A stretch of 64,000 bases of DNA from Halorubrum sp. GN11_10-6_MGM (GTDB taxonomy: Archaea > Halobacteriota > Halobacteria > Halobacteriales > Haloferacaceae). The DNA lies in assembly GCF_005435165.1 (NCBI RefSeq), contig NZ_SGUC01000011.1, positions 24,015-88,014 on the forward strand, read 5' to 3'. The translations under genes were made by a program, and so were the position numbers. The notes beneath the pieces were generated by a model. The model had not been told where the DNA came from and ran no database searches. It was given only the letters and a program-made list of their open reading frames with translations. Shown piece by piece: positions 36,830 to 46,175 of the stretch. Positions within the stretch are counted from its first letter, which is position 1, and the number at the start of each line of letters is the position of its first letter.

Positions 36830-37363
36830 TCAGTACGACGGCGACTCCTCGGGCTCGCCGTCGCGCGCGTTGGCGACCCGACCGAGAGTGAAGAGGAGGT
36901 CGGAGAGCCGGTTGAGATAGGTGACGACGGCCTCGTTTATCGGCTCTGAGCGCGCGAGGTCGACGACCCGGCGCTCCGCCCGCCGGACCACGGCGCGCGC
37001 GTGGTGGAGCGCGGCCCCCGCCTCGCCCCCGCCGGGGAGGACGAACGACCGCAGCGGCTCCAGCTCCTCGTCGAACGCGTCGATGCGCTCTTCGAGCAGG
37101 TCGGTGTGGCCGCTCTCGACCTGTGGGTCCTCCGGATCGGGGTCCGGGTTGGCGAGGTCCGCCTGAACGACGTGGAGGTGGTTCTGGATCGTCTCCAGCA
37201 GGTCGTCGACGTCGTCGTGGCCCGTCGGGCGAACCGTGCCGAGCAGCGCGTTCGCCTCGTCGACGGTGCCGTACGCCTCGATGCGGTGGCTCGACTTCGA
37301 CACCCGGCTCATGTCCCGGAGGTCGGTCTCGCCCTCGTCGCCGCGGCCGGTGTAGATGCTCAT
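36830..37363 (-). CDS. cob(I)alamin adenosyltransferase, PduO type
   Basis: A 177-residue four-helix ATR that transfers the adenosyl group of ATP to cob(I)alamin. The phosphate-binding N terminus IYTGRGDEGETDL and the helix motifs AYGTVDEANALLG and ARAVVRRAERRVVDL with conserved arginines are visible. ATG at 37363 overlaps the glutaredoxin-like stop by four bases, so the redox protein and ATR are cotranslated. Confidence 0.94.
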   Translation of the reverse strand: MSIYTGRGDEGETDLRDMSRVSKSSHRIEAYGTVDEANALLGTVRPTGHDDVDDLLETIQNHLHVVQADLANPDPDPEDPQVESGHTDLLEERIDAFDEELEPLRSFVLPGGGEAGAALHHARAVVRRAERRVVDLARSEPINEAVVTYLNRLSDLLFTLGRVANARDGEPEESPSY

Positions 37364-37599
37364 GCGAGGGTCCTCTCGACGTACTCGACGATGTTCGCGC
37401 TCTCGGCCATCGTCACGCCGCGCTCCTCGTCGACGAGGACCGGGACGCCGCGCTGGCCGCTCACTCGCTTGACCTCGTTCCGGTCGGAGTGGAGCGCGTC
37501 GACCCACTCCGTCTCGTACTCGACGCCCGCGTCGTCCAGGGCGTCGGCCGCCTTCTCGCACCACGGACACCCGTCGAGGGCGTACAGTCGAACGCTCAT
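37360..37599 (-). CDS. glutaredoxin-like protein
   Basis: A 79-residue thioredoxin-fold protein with the CPWC redox motif (11-14), cis-Pro in RGVPVLVDEE and a helix that ends the fold. It could reduce disulfides or cob(II)alamin-related targets. Its stop overlaps the start of the adenosyltransferase (ATGA), suggesting a redox link to cobalamin adenosylation. Confidence 0.9.
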   Translation of the reverse strand: MSVRLYALDGCPWCEKAADALDDAGVEYETEWVDALHSDRNEVKRVSGQRGVPVLVDEERGVTMAESANIVEYVERTLA

Positions 37600-37700
37600 A
37601 CCGATCGATCCGTCCGCGCCGTCAAGAAGGTGTGCGTCCGGTGCGGTTCGGACGCCTCGGCGACGGTCGCCTCCACCGACAGTCGTCTCCGCCGACCGCC

Positions 37701-38099
37701 TCACAGGTCGTGGTACGACTCCATCTCCGTCCGGTGGTCCTCGGGGAGCGGCGCCGGCTCGCCCGTCTCCGGGTCCAGCGAGACGAGCGTCGCCTCGGCC
37801 TCCGCGGCGACCGCGCCGCCGACGCGGACCTCGTGGGTCATCGTCGCGCTCGACCGGCCGAGCTCCGCCACGTCGACGGTGACGGTGACCTCGCGGTCGG
37901 ACAGCTCGACCGAGCGTCGGAAGTCGATCGAGATCGACGCCAGCACGGTCGACGACCGCATGAGGTCCGCGTCGAGTATGTCGCGGAAGTACTGCGCCCG
38001 CGCCTGCTCGATGTACGTCGCGTAGACGGCGTTGTTGACGTGACCCATCGCGTCGATGTCGCGGAACCGCACGTCGATCTCCGCGGTGTACGTACCCAT
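37701..38099 (-). CDS. hotdog-fold acyl-CoA thioesterase
   Basis: A 132-residue 4HBT thioesterase with the signature RFRDIDAMGHVNNAVYATYI, which carries the catalytic Asp, and EQARAQYF. It hydrolyses acyl-CoA, but chain-length preference is not deducible. Start at 38099 (MGTYTAEIDV) fits the fold. An upstream in-frame stretch of Arg/Pro repeats is not protein-like. Divergent from the Lrp regulator. Confidence 0.9.
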   Translation of the reverse strand: MGTYTAEIDVRFRDIDAMGHVNNAVYATYIEQARAQYFRDILDADLMRSSTVLASISIDFRRSVELSDREVTVTVDVAELGRSSATMTHEVRVGGAVAAEAEATLVSLDPETGEPAPLPEDHRTEMESYHDL

Positions 38100-38220
38100 A
38101 CCCGACCCACTGGCGGGGATCGTATGTAGGCGTCGGGATCGGGGCGACCGCGGCCGGAAGCGCGGACGCGACCGGAACCGTGGACGAGGCCGGTACCGCG
38201 AACGCGGCGACCTCGAAAAC

Positions 38221-38228
38221 GTATAAAT
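38221..38228 (+). promoter_or_regulatory. TATA box of the Lrp/AsnC gene
   Basis: GTATAAAT lies 32 bases before the ATG at 38253. Confidence 0.65.
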
Positions 38229-38252
38229 CCGCCACGGCTCTACCACAGAGGT

Positions 38253-38735
38253 ATGGACAACGGCGCGATCGACGACGTCGACAGCGCGATCCTGTACGCG
38301 CTACAGGAGGACGCCCGAAACACGTCGTCCGGGGACATCGCGGAGCGGACCGGCACCTCGGACAGCACCGTCCGCAAGCGGATTCAGCGGCTCGAATCCG
38401 ACGGCGTGATCAAGGGGTACAGCGCCAGCGTCGACTACCAGCGGTCGGGGTACCCCCTCCGGATGCTGCTCTACTGCACCGCGTCGATACCCGAGCGTGG
38501 CGAACTCATCCCCGACATCCTCGACATCGACGGCGTCGTGTCGGTCCAGGAGCTGGTCACCGGCGAGCAGAACCTCCTCGTGACGGTCGTCGGCGAGTCG
38601 GACGACGACATCACGCCCGTGGCGCAGGCGCTCCTCGATCTGGGGGTTACCGTCGCCGACGAGGTCCTCGTGCGGACCCACGAGACGACCCCCTTCGGGA
38701 AGTTCGACGCCGAGCGTCACGAGGAGGACGAGTAA
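38253..38735 (+). CDS. Lrp/AsnC-family transcriptional regulator
   Basis: A 160-residue protein: an N-terminal winged helix (residues about 8-60, ERTGTSDSTVRKRIQRLES) and a C-terminal RAM/AsnC ligand-binding domain (about 70-145). The ligand is probably an amino acid. Its last codons lie in a four-copy 20-bp tandem array that passes through the stop codon into the end of the convergent amidohydrolase gene. Confidence 0.92.
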   Translation: MDNGAIDDVDSAILYALQEDARNTSSGDIAERTGTSDSTVRKRIQRLESDGVIKGYSASVDYQRSGYPLRMLLYCTASIPERGELIPDILDIDGVVSVQELVTGEQNLLVTVVGESDDDITPVAQALLDLGVTVADEVLVRTHETTPFGKFDAERHEEDE

Positions 38736-38804
38736 CTCGCGAGGGGGACGACTACCTCGCGAGCAGGACGACTACCCCACGGCGATGACGACTATCCCAC
38801 GACT
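38725..38804 (+). repeat. four 20-bp tandem units across the Lrp stop codon
   Basis: Units at 38725, 38745, 38765 and 38785 share the pattern xxGACGA(G/C)TA(A/C/T)C(T/C)C(G/A)CG. The first contains the Lrp stop TAA (38733-38735). The last overlaps the 3' end of the amidohydrolase gene. Confidence 0.85.
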
Positions 38805-39808
38805 CGCTCGACGTCCAGTCCGGTCGCGCGCCTGACGACGGCGCTTACCGGGTCGACCGAGCCGGCGAGGTTGTCCGAGTCGCCGTCGAGGACGAGGAGG
38901 GCCGCGCGCCGACCCGGTTCGATCACGCCGCAGTCGAGGTCAGCGATCTCGGCGCCCGCGGCGGTCGCCATCCGCAACACCTCCCGGTCGCTCACGTCGA
39001 ACCGCTTCGCCGCGGTCGCCATCTCGCGGAACATCGACGGCCCGTTCAGCATGACGTTGTCGGTGCCGAGCGCGACGGTCGTGTGGTCGAGCAGCTCCCG
39101 TATCGGCGGCGTCCCCACGTCGAGGACCGCGTTCGCGCGCGGGCAGACCGCGATCGGGACGGACCCGTCCGCGACGCGCTCCAAGTGCTCCCGCTCGGCG
39201 TGGACCATGTGAACGAGCAGGTCGGGGTCCAGATCGAGCGCCGGGTGGATGTCGGTCGCGTCCGGCTCGCCGGCGTGGATCGCGAAGGGGACGCCCCGCT
39301 CCTCGCAGGCGGCGCGTTCCGCGGCGAAGTCGTCGTCGTTGGCGCCGGAGGCGCCGTACCCGTCGGCGACGTCGAGGACGGACGGGTCGTCGCTGCCGAA
39401 GACGAACGGCTCGACGCCGGTGTCGACCGCGGCCTCGCGGAGCGCCCGCGCCCCGGGAGGCCCCGACTCGCGGAAGTCGAGCGTCGAAACCGTCCCGGTC
39501 CGCCGCATGAACCGGAGCGTTCGCCGCATCGCCGACACCAGCTCGTCGCGGTCGGCGGCCGCCAGCCGTCGGTGTTTCAGGCTGTCCGGCGGCGCGACCG
39601 CCTCGTCGAGCGAGAGGCCGACCGCCGCCTCCTTCGCGACGGAGTCCCCGAGGTGGGTGTGCGCGTTGACGAACGCCGGCAACACGATGTCGGTCGAGTC
39701 GGTGGCCGTCTCCTCGACGGCGTCGATCCGCCCGTCCTCGACGACGACGCGCCCGCGGACGGGCTCGAACGACTCCCCGACGAGGACGGTCCCAGAGAGT
39801 TCTCGCAT
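38792..39808 (-). CDS. amidohydrolase (metal-dependent deaminase-like)
   Basis: A 338-residue amidohydrolase-superfamily protein with metal ligands in NAHTHLGDS, His in FAIHAGEPD, His in VHMVHAER and Asp in ALGTDNVM. The layout is closest to the TRZ/ATZ and aminodeoxyfutalosine/SAH deaminase group. The substrate, perhaps an adenosine-type or guanine-type nucleoside, is uncertain. ATG at 39808 is where the short beta-sandwich domain begins. Confidence 0.88.
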   Translation of the reverse strand: MRELSGTVLVGESFEPVRGRVVVEDGRIDAVEETATDSTDIVLPAFVNAHTHLGDSVAKEAAVGLSLDEAVAPPDSLKHRRLAAADRDELVSAMRRTLRFMRRTGTVSTLDFRESGPPGARALREAAVDTGVEPFVFGSDDPSVLDVADGYGASGANDDDFAAERAACEERGVPFAIHAGEPDATDIHPALDLDPDLLVHMVHAEREHLERVADGSVPIAVCPRANAVLDVGTPPIRELLDHTTVALGTDNVMLNGPSMFREMATAAKRFDVSDREVLRMATAAGAEIADLDCGVIEPGRRAALLVLDGDSDNLAGSVDPVSAVVRRATGLDVERVVG

Positions 39809-40086
39809 ACCGGCCCTCCGAACTCGGGGACGATAGTGCTTCCTGAGTCGGGACGCCGAACGGCGCGAGGGGCCTCCCGAAAACAGCAGTCCCCGCGAAC
39901 GCCGTCTCTCAGCATTCCGGCCGGTGATCGAGATAACCATAATGTTCTATAATGTGGTATTTGCGAACAGATTGTGAATACAAACAGATTTAATAGACGT
40001 TACGTTCTCAAAACGCGTAGACAACGACCGGAAGCGGATCTGCTGGCCGTCCGAACCGCGATGCCGGTCGTGTGGTCGCTCGAACG
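39809..40086 (+). promoter_or_regulatory. AT-rich upstream region of dabBA
   Basis: There is no gene in this interval. 39938-40010 is strongly AT-rich, with several TATA-like boxes (TTCTATAA 39952, TTTAATAG 39988). The distance from these to the dabB start (about 90 bases) implies an untranslated leader or a weaker proximal promoter. Confidence 0.45.
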
Positions 40087-41568
40087 ATGTCAGGACGCAC
40101 CTCGAAGCCGACGGTCGGAGCGCTCCGGGAGACGGCGGACTCGTCGTCCGTCCCCGTCGCACTAACGCGGCTCGCGTGGACGCTGTTCGCCGCGAGCGTC
40201 GTCGCCCTCGTCGCCCGAGTCCGACTCGACGGGGCGTGGGAGGTGCCGGGCGTGATCGCCGTCGACGGACTGACCGTCCTGCTGTGGGTCGTGGTCACGT
40301 TCTTCAGCGGGATCGTTCACAGCTACTCGCGCCGGTACATGGCCGGGAGCGCCCACGAGACCGACTTCTTCGGCGGCGTCTTCGCGTTCACGCTCGCCGT
40401 GATGGCGCTCGCCGCCGCCGACCACGTGGCGCTGTTCTGGTGCTGCTGGCTGGCGATGGGACTCCTGATGGCCCGGCTCATCGGGACCGTCGACGGCTGG
40501 CCGCAGGCTCGCGCCGCCGCGAGCGTCGCCCGCCGGCACTTCCTCGCCAGCAGCGCGCTCCTCGGGGTCGCGCTGGTCGCGCTGTGGGCGGCGACCGACG
40601 CGACGACGATCGCCGGGATCGCGGCGAGCGCCGACTCTCTCGGCGGCCCCGCGCTGCTCGTCGCCGGCGGGGCGCTCGTCCTCGCGGCGATGATCCAGTC
40701 GGCGCTCATCCCGTTCCACGGCTGGCTGCTCTCCTCGATGACCGCACCCACCCCGGCGTCGGCGCTGATGCACGCCGGGTTCGTCAACGCGGGCGGTATT
40801 CTGCTGACCCGCTTCGCGCCCGTCGTGACGGTCGAGACCGCGCTCATGCTCGGTATCGTGGTCGTCGGCGCCGTGAGCGCGCTGGCCGGGAAGCTGCTCA
40901 AAACCGTCCGGTCGGACGTCAAGGGGGAGCTGGGCTGCTCGACGATCGGACAGATGGGCTTCATGATCGTCCAGGCCGGGCTCGGCTTCTTCGCCGCCGC
41001 CGTCACGCACCTGATCCTACACGGCTTCTACAAGGCGTACCACTTCCTGAGCGCGGGCGACGAGGTCGAGCACACGGCCCCGACGGAACACGAGTCGGGG
41101 GAGACGAGCGTCGCCGGCGCGGCGGTCGTACTGCTGACCGGGCTCGCGGGCGGCGCGACGTTCGCGCTCCTGACGGGGAAGGGGACGAGCGTCGACAGCG
41201 GGCTGCTGCTCGCGGGGTTCGTGACGCTCACGACCCTCCACGCGGCCCGGAGCGCCGTCCGGCAGACCGCGCTGTCGAGGGCGACCCGCTACGGCGCGGT
41301 CCCGCTGGTCGCGCTCCCGGCGATCGCGGTGTACGCGCTCGCGTACAGGGGGGTCTCGGGGGTGCTCTCCGGGCTCCCGGTCGTCTCCGCGCCGACCGAA
41401 CTGACCGCGCTCCACGCGCTCGTCGCCGTCGCCTTCCTCGCCGCGTACGTCGCGATCGAGACCGGCGTCCACGAGCGGAGCGAGCGCCTCTACGTCGCCC
41501 TCCTGAACGCCGGACAACCCGATCCGAACACCGTGTTAACCGCCACGGAGGAGTACAATGAACACTGA
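40087..41568 (+). CDS. dabB: DabB-type proton-conducting subunit (NuoL/MrpA homologue)
   Basis: A 493-residue membrane protein with about 13-14 helices from the NuoL/M/N proton-channel family. Conserved motifs include HSYSRRYMAG, the channel Lys/His region GWLLSSMTAPTPASALMHAGFVNAG, and GHLILHGFYKAYHFL-like HLILHGFYKAYHFLSAG. No other complex I genes lie nearby. It overlaps the DabA gene by 11 bases. In DAB systems this subunit is thought to couple ion flow to CO2 hydration by DabA. ATG at 40087 is preferred to a GTG five codons upstream. Confidence 0.92.
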   Translation: MSGRTSKPTVGALRETADSSSVPVALTRLAWTLFAASVVALVARVRLDGAWEVPGVIAVDGLTVLLWVVVTFFSGIVHSYSRRYMAGSAHETDFFGGVFAFTLAVMALAAADHVALFWCCWLAMGLLMARLIGTVDGWPQARAAASVARRHFLASSALLGVALVALWAATDATTIAGIAASADSLGGPALLVAGGALVLAAMIQSALIPFHGWLLSSMTAPTPASALMHAGFVNAGGILLTRFAPVVTVETALMLGIVVVGAVSALAGKLLKTVRSDVKGELGCSTIGQMGFMIVQAGLGFFAAAVTHLILHGFYKAYHFLSAGDEVEHTAPTEHESGETSVAGAAVVLLTGLAGGATFALLTGKGTSVDSGLLLAGFVTLTTLHAARSAVRQTALSRATRYGAVPLVALPAIAVYALAYRGVSGVLSGLPVVSAPTELTALHALVAVAFLAAYVAIETGVHERSERLYVALLNAGQPDPNTVLTATEEYNEH

Positions 41569-44056
41569 ACCCGCCACCGAAGCCGAGACACACGCCGTCG
41601 GAGACGACCCAGACGCTATCGAAGCCGAGACACACGCCGTCGGAGACGCCGTCGAGGCGGCCGCGACCGCGGTCGGGTCGGTCTGGCCGGTCCACTCGTT
41701 CGTGACCGCGAACCCGCTCTCCGGGTTCGAGGACCGGCCGTTCGACGAGGCCGTGACCGAGGCGGCCGACCTCCTCGGCGGCCGCGGCTACCCGCGCGCG
41801 GCGACCTTCCGCACGGCCCTCGACGAGGGGCGGATCGACCCCGACCTGCTCGACGCGGAGCTGACCGACCGGGGGTACGAGGCCGACCCAGAAGCCCTGC
41901 TGGAGCGGCTGGCGGGCGCCGAGGCGGAGCGGTCCGCCGACGGCCCCGAGAGTCCGGACTCTGACGCCGAGCGCGTCGACCGCGTGCTGACGAAGTGGCT
42001 GTCCGCGTTCCTCGACGAGGGGCAAGCCGAGTGGTCGATGCCGAACCGCGAAGCGGGGTTCTACGACGCGTTCCGGTCGGTGGCCCCGTACGACGACGAG
42101 ATACCCGACGAAGGGCTCGCGGGCGATCTCCCGGGGTCGCCGATCGAGGCGATCGAGACCGCGCTGGCGCCGTATCCCGGGGGGGAGTGGCAGTCCGTCT
42201 TCGAGGCGCAGTTCGCCGCCCTCCCCGGGTGGACCGGGTTGCTCAAGCAGCGCGCGGACGACGGCGGCGCGTGGCAGTCCGCGTACCCGATCACGCTGGA
42301 GGGGTACCTCGCGGCCCGGCTCGCGCTGGCGGACGCCTTCGGCGTCGACGTCGCGCCGCCGAGCGAGCCCGACGGCCCCGCGATCGAGCCGAGCGACGAG
42401 ATCGCCGACGCGTTCCTGAGCGCGTGGGAGGCCACGTACCGCGACGAACTCGTCGAGCGGGTCGCGGCCGAGAGCGAGGCGCGCGACGGCGCCCGCGCCG
42501 ACGGCGGCGCGTCCGGGCGTCCGGACGCACAGCTGGTCTTCTGTATCGACACGCGCTCGGAGGTGATCCGCCGGCACGTCGAGGCGACCGGCGACTACGA
42601 GACGCACGGCTACGCGGGATTCTTCGGCGTGCCGATGGAGTACCGGGGATACGACGCCGACGTCTCCGTCGACGCCTGCCCGCCGATCATCGACCCGGAA
42701 CACCGCGTCTCGGAGGTCCCGACCGACGACGACGGGCGGGCGAGCCGCGACCGCTTGGCGAGCCTCCGCGAGGCCGCCGGCGAGGTCGTCGAGACGCTGC
42801 GCTCGAACCCCGCCACCGCGTTCAGCTTCGTCGAGGGGTCCGGGAGCGGGTACGGCCTCGCACTCGCCGCGCGCACGCTCGTCCCCGGCCGCGTGTACGA
42901 CCTACTCGACGGAGCCGACGACGCGGTGCCCGGGGACCACGAGTTCTGCGAGCCGGGGGTCCACGACCACGACGGCGCCGGAGAGGGGCTCCCGGCGGGG
43001 ATGACTCGCGACGAGAAGGTGGAGTACGCCGCGACGGCGTTCGAGCTGATGGGGTGGGAGGCGTTCGGTCGGCTCGTCGTCTTCACCGGCCACGCGGCCG
43101 AGACGGCGAACAACCCCTACGACTCCAGCCTCGACTGCGGCGCCTGCGCCGGCAACCCGGGCGGCCCGAACGCCCGCGTCCTCGCCGCGATCTGTAACGA
43201 CCCCGCGGTCAGGGCGGGGCTGGACGAGCGCGGTATCGACGTGCCCGACGACACCGTCTTCCTCGCCGCCGAACACAACACGACGACCGACGAGATCGAA
43301 CTGTACGACGGCGACGTGCCCGACTCGCACGCCGCGGACCTCGAACGGCTGCGCGCGGACCTCGACGCCGCGCGCGAGGGCGCCGCCGCCGAGCGCGCCG
43401 AGTCGATGGGCGCCGACGGCTCGTCGGGCGTTCGCGAGACCGAGCGCCGCGCGGGCGACTGGGCCGAGACGCGCCCCGAATGGGGGTTGGCGGGCAACGC
43501 CGGCTTCGTCGTCGGTCCCCGCGGACTGACGAGCGACCTCGACCTGGACGGGCGTGCGTTCCTCCACTCGTACGACTGGGAGACCGACCCGGACGGCGAC
43601 GCGCTCGAAGCGATCCTGACCGGGCCGATGGTCGTCACGCAGTGGATCAACGCGCAGTACTACTTCTCGACGGTTGATAACGCGGCGTACGGCAGCGGGT
43701 CGAAGGTGACCCACAACCCGGTCGGAAACGTCGGCGTCTACCAGGGCAACGGCGGCGACCTGATGACTGGCCTTCCGCTCCAGTCGCTCATGGCCGACGC
43801 CGACACCCCGTACCACCAGCCCCTCCGGCTCTCCACGGTCGTCCACGCGCCGGTCGACCGCGTCACGGAGATTCTGGCAGACAACGAGGCGGTGACCGGC
43901 CTGCTGGACAACGACTGGCTCTCCCTGACGGTCGTCGACCCGACGCGAGATCACCGCGCCTTCGAGTACGAGGAGGAACTGGCGTGGGCGCCGACGCCCG
44001 AGAGAACGGACGCGCGCTCGGAGCCGCGGAAAGCGCCCGCCGTCGCCGACGACTGA
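41558..44056 (+). CDS. dabA: DabA-type inorganic carbon transporter subunit (DUF2309)
   Basis: An 832-residue DUF2309 protein. The beta-carbonic-anhydrase-like zinc site reads Cys329-x-Asp331 (VFCIDTRSE), His512 (FTGHAAET) and Cys527 (LDCGACAGNPGG). The 15-residue spacing between the last two equals that of the characterised Halothiobacillus DabA. The first 28 residues contain a 42-bp in-frame duplication (EAETHAVGD twice). It forms a two-gene operon with dabB. The complex would sit at the membrane and trap CO2 as bicarbonate. Confidence 0.94.
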   Translation: MNTEPATEAETHAVGDDPDAIEAETHAVGDAVEAAATAVGSVWPVHSFVTANPLSGFEDRPFDEAVTEAADLLGGRGYPRAATFRTALDEGRIDPDLLDAELTDRGYEADPEALLERLAGAEAERSADGPESPDSDAERVDRVLTKWLSAFLDEGQAEWSMPNREAGFYDAFRSVAPYDDEIPDEGLAGDLPGSPIEAIETALAPYPGGEWQSVFEAQFAALPGWTGLLKQRADDGGAWQSAYPITLEGYLAARLALADAFGVDVAPPSEPDGPAIEPSDEIADAFLSAWEATYRDELVERVAAESEARDGARADGGASGRPDAQLVFCIDTRSEVIRRHVEATGDYETHGYAGFFGVPMEYRGYDADVSVDACPPIIDPEHRVSEVPTDDDGRASRDRLASLREAAGEVVETLRSNPATAFSFVEGSGSGYGLALAARTLVPGRVYDLLDGADDAVPGDHEFCEPGVHDHDGAGEGLPAGMTRDEKVEYAATAFELMGWEAFGRLVVFTGHAAETANNPYDSSLDCGACAGNPGGPNARVLAAICNDPAVRAGLDERGIDVPDDTVFLAAEHNTTTDEIELYDGDVPDSHAADLERLRADLDAAREGAAAERAESMGADGSSGVRETERRAGDWAETRPEWGLAGNAGFVVGPRGLTSDLDLDGRAFLHSYDWETDPDGDALEAILTGPMVVTQWINAQYYFSTVDNAAYGSGSKVTHNPVGNVGVYQGNGGDLMTGLPLQSLMADADTPYHQPLRLSTVVHAPVDRVTEILADNEAVTGLLDNDWLSLTVVDPTRDHRAFEYEEELAWAPTPERTDARSEPRKAPAVADD
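41579..41647 (+). repeat. 42-bp period duplication in the dabA 5' end
   Basis: A 27-bp unit encoding EAETHAVGD occurs at 41579-41605 and exactly again at 41621-41647. It keeps the frame and adds a disordered acidic stretch before the DUF2309 fold. Confidence 0.9.
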
Positions 44057-44126
44057 GTCGAGGTTCGACTCGCAACCGCTCCGCCGACGCGGTGGCGGTC
44101 TGCGGAGCCGGCGAACGGCGCGGAGG

Positions 44127-46169
44127 CTACTCTCCGTTCACGAGTCGCTCGCGCCGCTCCCGCTGCGACTCCGTGAGCATGTCGACGGACGTCACCTCGA
44201 CGAGCGCGTCGTCTTCCATCCGCCGGAACTCGCGGCGGTTCGCCGGGGGACTGTACGCCGATAGCGCCGCTCGGACCGAATCGCCGTCGACGGAGACGTT
44301 TTCCGTCTCCCCGCCGACGGACAGTTCCGTCCAGACGGCCTCCTTCGCGACGCGTTCGAGTTCGGCACCGGTGAACCCCGCGGTCCGGTCGAGGAGCCAC
44401 TCCCAGTCGGCCGCCGAGAGGTCGACGCTCGCGTTGCGGTCGCGGAGGTGAACGCGCAGGATCGAGCGGCGCCCCTCGGTGTCGGGACGCACGAACGGCA
44501 CCGTGAGGTCGAACCGTCCGGCTCGCTTGAGCGCCGGATCGATGTGCGTCGGTTCGTTGCTCGCGGCGATCCAGATCACCTGTCCGTCCAGCTCTGGATC
44601 GGACATGAACTGGAGGATCCGCGCGAACAGCCGCCGATCCACGCCACTGTCGTCGCCGCCTCCCCGTCGACCCATGGTCTGATCGATCTCGTCCATGAAC
44701 ACGACCACCGGGGTCAGCGATCGGATCAGATCGAGCGCCCGGGAGAGGTTTCGCTCCGACTCGCCGACGTACATCGAACGGATGTTGCCCAGCTCCGCGA
44801 AGTTGACGCCGCAGGCGTTCGCAAACGCTCGGGCGACGAGGGTTTTCCCCGTTCCGGGGGGGCCAAGGAAGAGGAGTCCGCTCGGCAGCGATCGACGGAC
44901 CGTCTCGGAGGAGCCGGCCCGCTCCATCAGGTCGCTGATTCGGATCAGTCGCTCTTTGACCGCGTCGAGCCCGCCGACTCCCTCGAAGGCGGACTCCGGG
45001 TCGACGCCCGGGTCCGGTTCGGACACCTCGAGAATGCCGCCGCTCTCCTGGGCCAACTGGTCGCGTTTGGCGCGCTTGACGTACTCCGTGGTGAACCGCT
45101 GTTCCTCGTCCGCGTTGATCCGGAGTACGAGGTTCTCTAACCCGACCAGGTTCAGCCCCGACGTCCGCTCGGCGAGCGTGCGGAGCTGCTCCGCGATTCC
45201 GGACCCGAACCGGTCTTCGAAGCGCGGCCTCGTGGCCCCGTCGAGGCGGATGCCGCTCATCGGGACCACCCGGGCCCCGGCGTACAGCGCCGCGAGGAAC
45301 TTGAGCCGATCGCCGCGGTCTTCCGGACGGGGTACGTCGATCGTCTCGAAGTGGCTGGAGGCCGACCGGAGGTCGCGCGTCAATCCCTCCGACGAGCCCG
45401 CCAGTAAGACGACTTGGTTCTCGCTCTGGAACATCGACGGCGACCGCGCCCACCGCTTTATCGCGTCGGTCACGACGTTCTGGTTCACGTTCGCGGAATC
45501 CGGCGGTGAGAGGAGATGGAGGTTGTCGACGATCAGTGCGATCCCGCCGTCGTAGGACCGTTCCAGCAGCTCCTCCATCACGCGAACGTCGCCGTCGAGC
45601 GCTTCCTGAGGGCTTCTCGTCCGCGTCGCCGCGTCGCCCCCGTTCGGATCGATCTCAAGGTCGTCGAACGGCGACGGGTCGTCGTCGGGCGTCGCCTCAC
45701 CTCTGACCGGCCGCTCGAACCCGTTCGACAGCGAGTAGCGGATCACCCAGTCTTTGCGTTTCGCGGCGTTCTCCTCGATTCGGTCGATGGCGGGGAGGTA
45801 GCCGGAGTCCGGAGAAAAGGCGTAGTCGTCGACGTTACCGGTGAGCAGGAACACCCGAGCGACGTCCGCCTCGTCTCCGGTGACGAGGGTTTCGAGCCAC
45901 GGGGGGTCCGTCGAGAGGAACCCCTCCTCGACCCAGAGGCGCCGAACCGCCGGGTCTGCGTCGAGACAGAAGCTCTGTATCCAATCGGGGGCATCTCCGC
46001 CGCCGTCCGTCGGGCCCCCCCGAAGCCACCGCGGCGGCCGACCGTCGGAGAAGTTCCGATCGGCGAGATCGCCCGTTTTGATGCCGTACTCGTCGTCGAG
46101 ACGATCGATCAGGCGTTCGCTCCACCGGGGCAGTGCGCCGAGATCGACCGCGTCGGTGTCGTCCTCCAT
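44127..46169 (-). CDS. AAA+ ATPase with degenerate first and active second ATPase domain
   Basis: A 680-residue protein. Residues about 100-350 form an AAA-like domain without Walker A. A Walker-B-like ALIVDNLH (211-218) and sensor-like VVLLAGSS remain. Residues about 390-650 form a classical AAA module: GPPGTGKT (436-443), VVVFMDEID (488-496), sensor Asn538 and arginine fingers in RAGRFD (549-554). The order resembles Ycf46- and CDC48-like remodelling ATPases. It is the last gene of the minus-strand run, six bases after the HEAT/coiled-coil gene, and is probably its energy-using component. Confidence 0.88.
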   Translation of the reverse strand: MEDDTDAVDLGALPRWSERLIDRLDDEYGIKTGDLADRNFSDGRPPRWLRGGPTDGGGDAPDWIQSFCLDADPAVRRLWVEEGFLSTDPPWLETLVTGDEADVARVFLLTGNVDDYAFSPDSGYLPAIDRIEENAAKRKDWVIRYSLSNGFERPVRGEATPDDDPSPFDDLEIDPNGGDAATRTRSPQEALDGDVRVMEELLERSYDGGIALIVDNLHLLSPPDSANVNQNVVTDAIKRWARSPSMFQSENQVVLLAGSSEGLTRDLRSASSHFETIDVPRPEDRGDRLKFLAALYAGARVVPMSGIRLDGATRPRFEDRFGSGIAEQLRTLAERTSGLNLVGLENLVLRINADEEQRFTTEYVKRAKRDQLAQESGGILEVSEPDPGVDPESAFEGVGGLDAVKERLIRISDLMERAGSSETVRRSLPSGLLFLGPPGTGKTLVARAFANACGVNFAELGNIRSMYVGESERNLSRALDLIRSLTPVVVFMDEIDQTMGRRGGGDDSGVDRRLFARILQFMSDPELDGQVIWIAASNEPTHIDPALKRAGRFDLTVPFVRPDTEGRRSILRVHLRDRNASVDLSAADWEWLLDRTAGFTGAELERVAKEAVWTELSVGGETENVSVDGDSVRAALSAYSPPANRREFRRMEDDALVEVTSVDMLTESQRERRERLVNGE

Positions 46170-46175
46170 CTGTGG

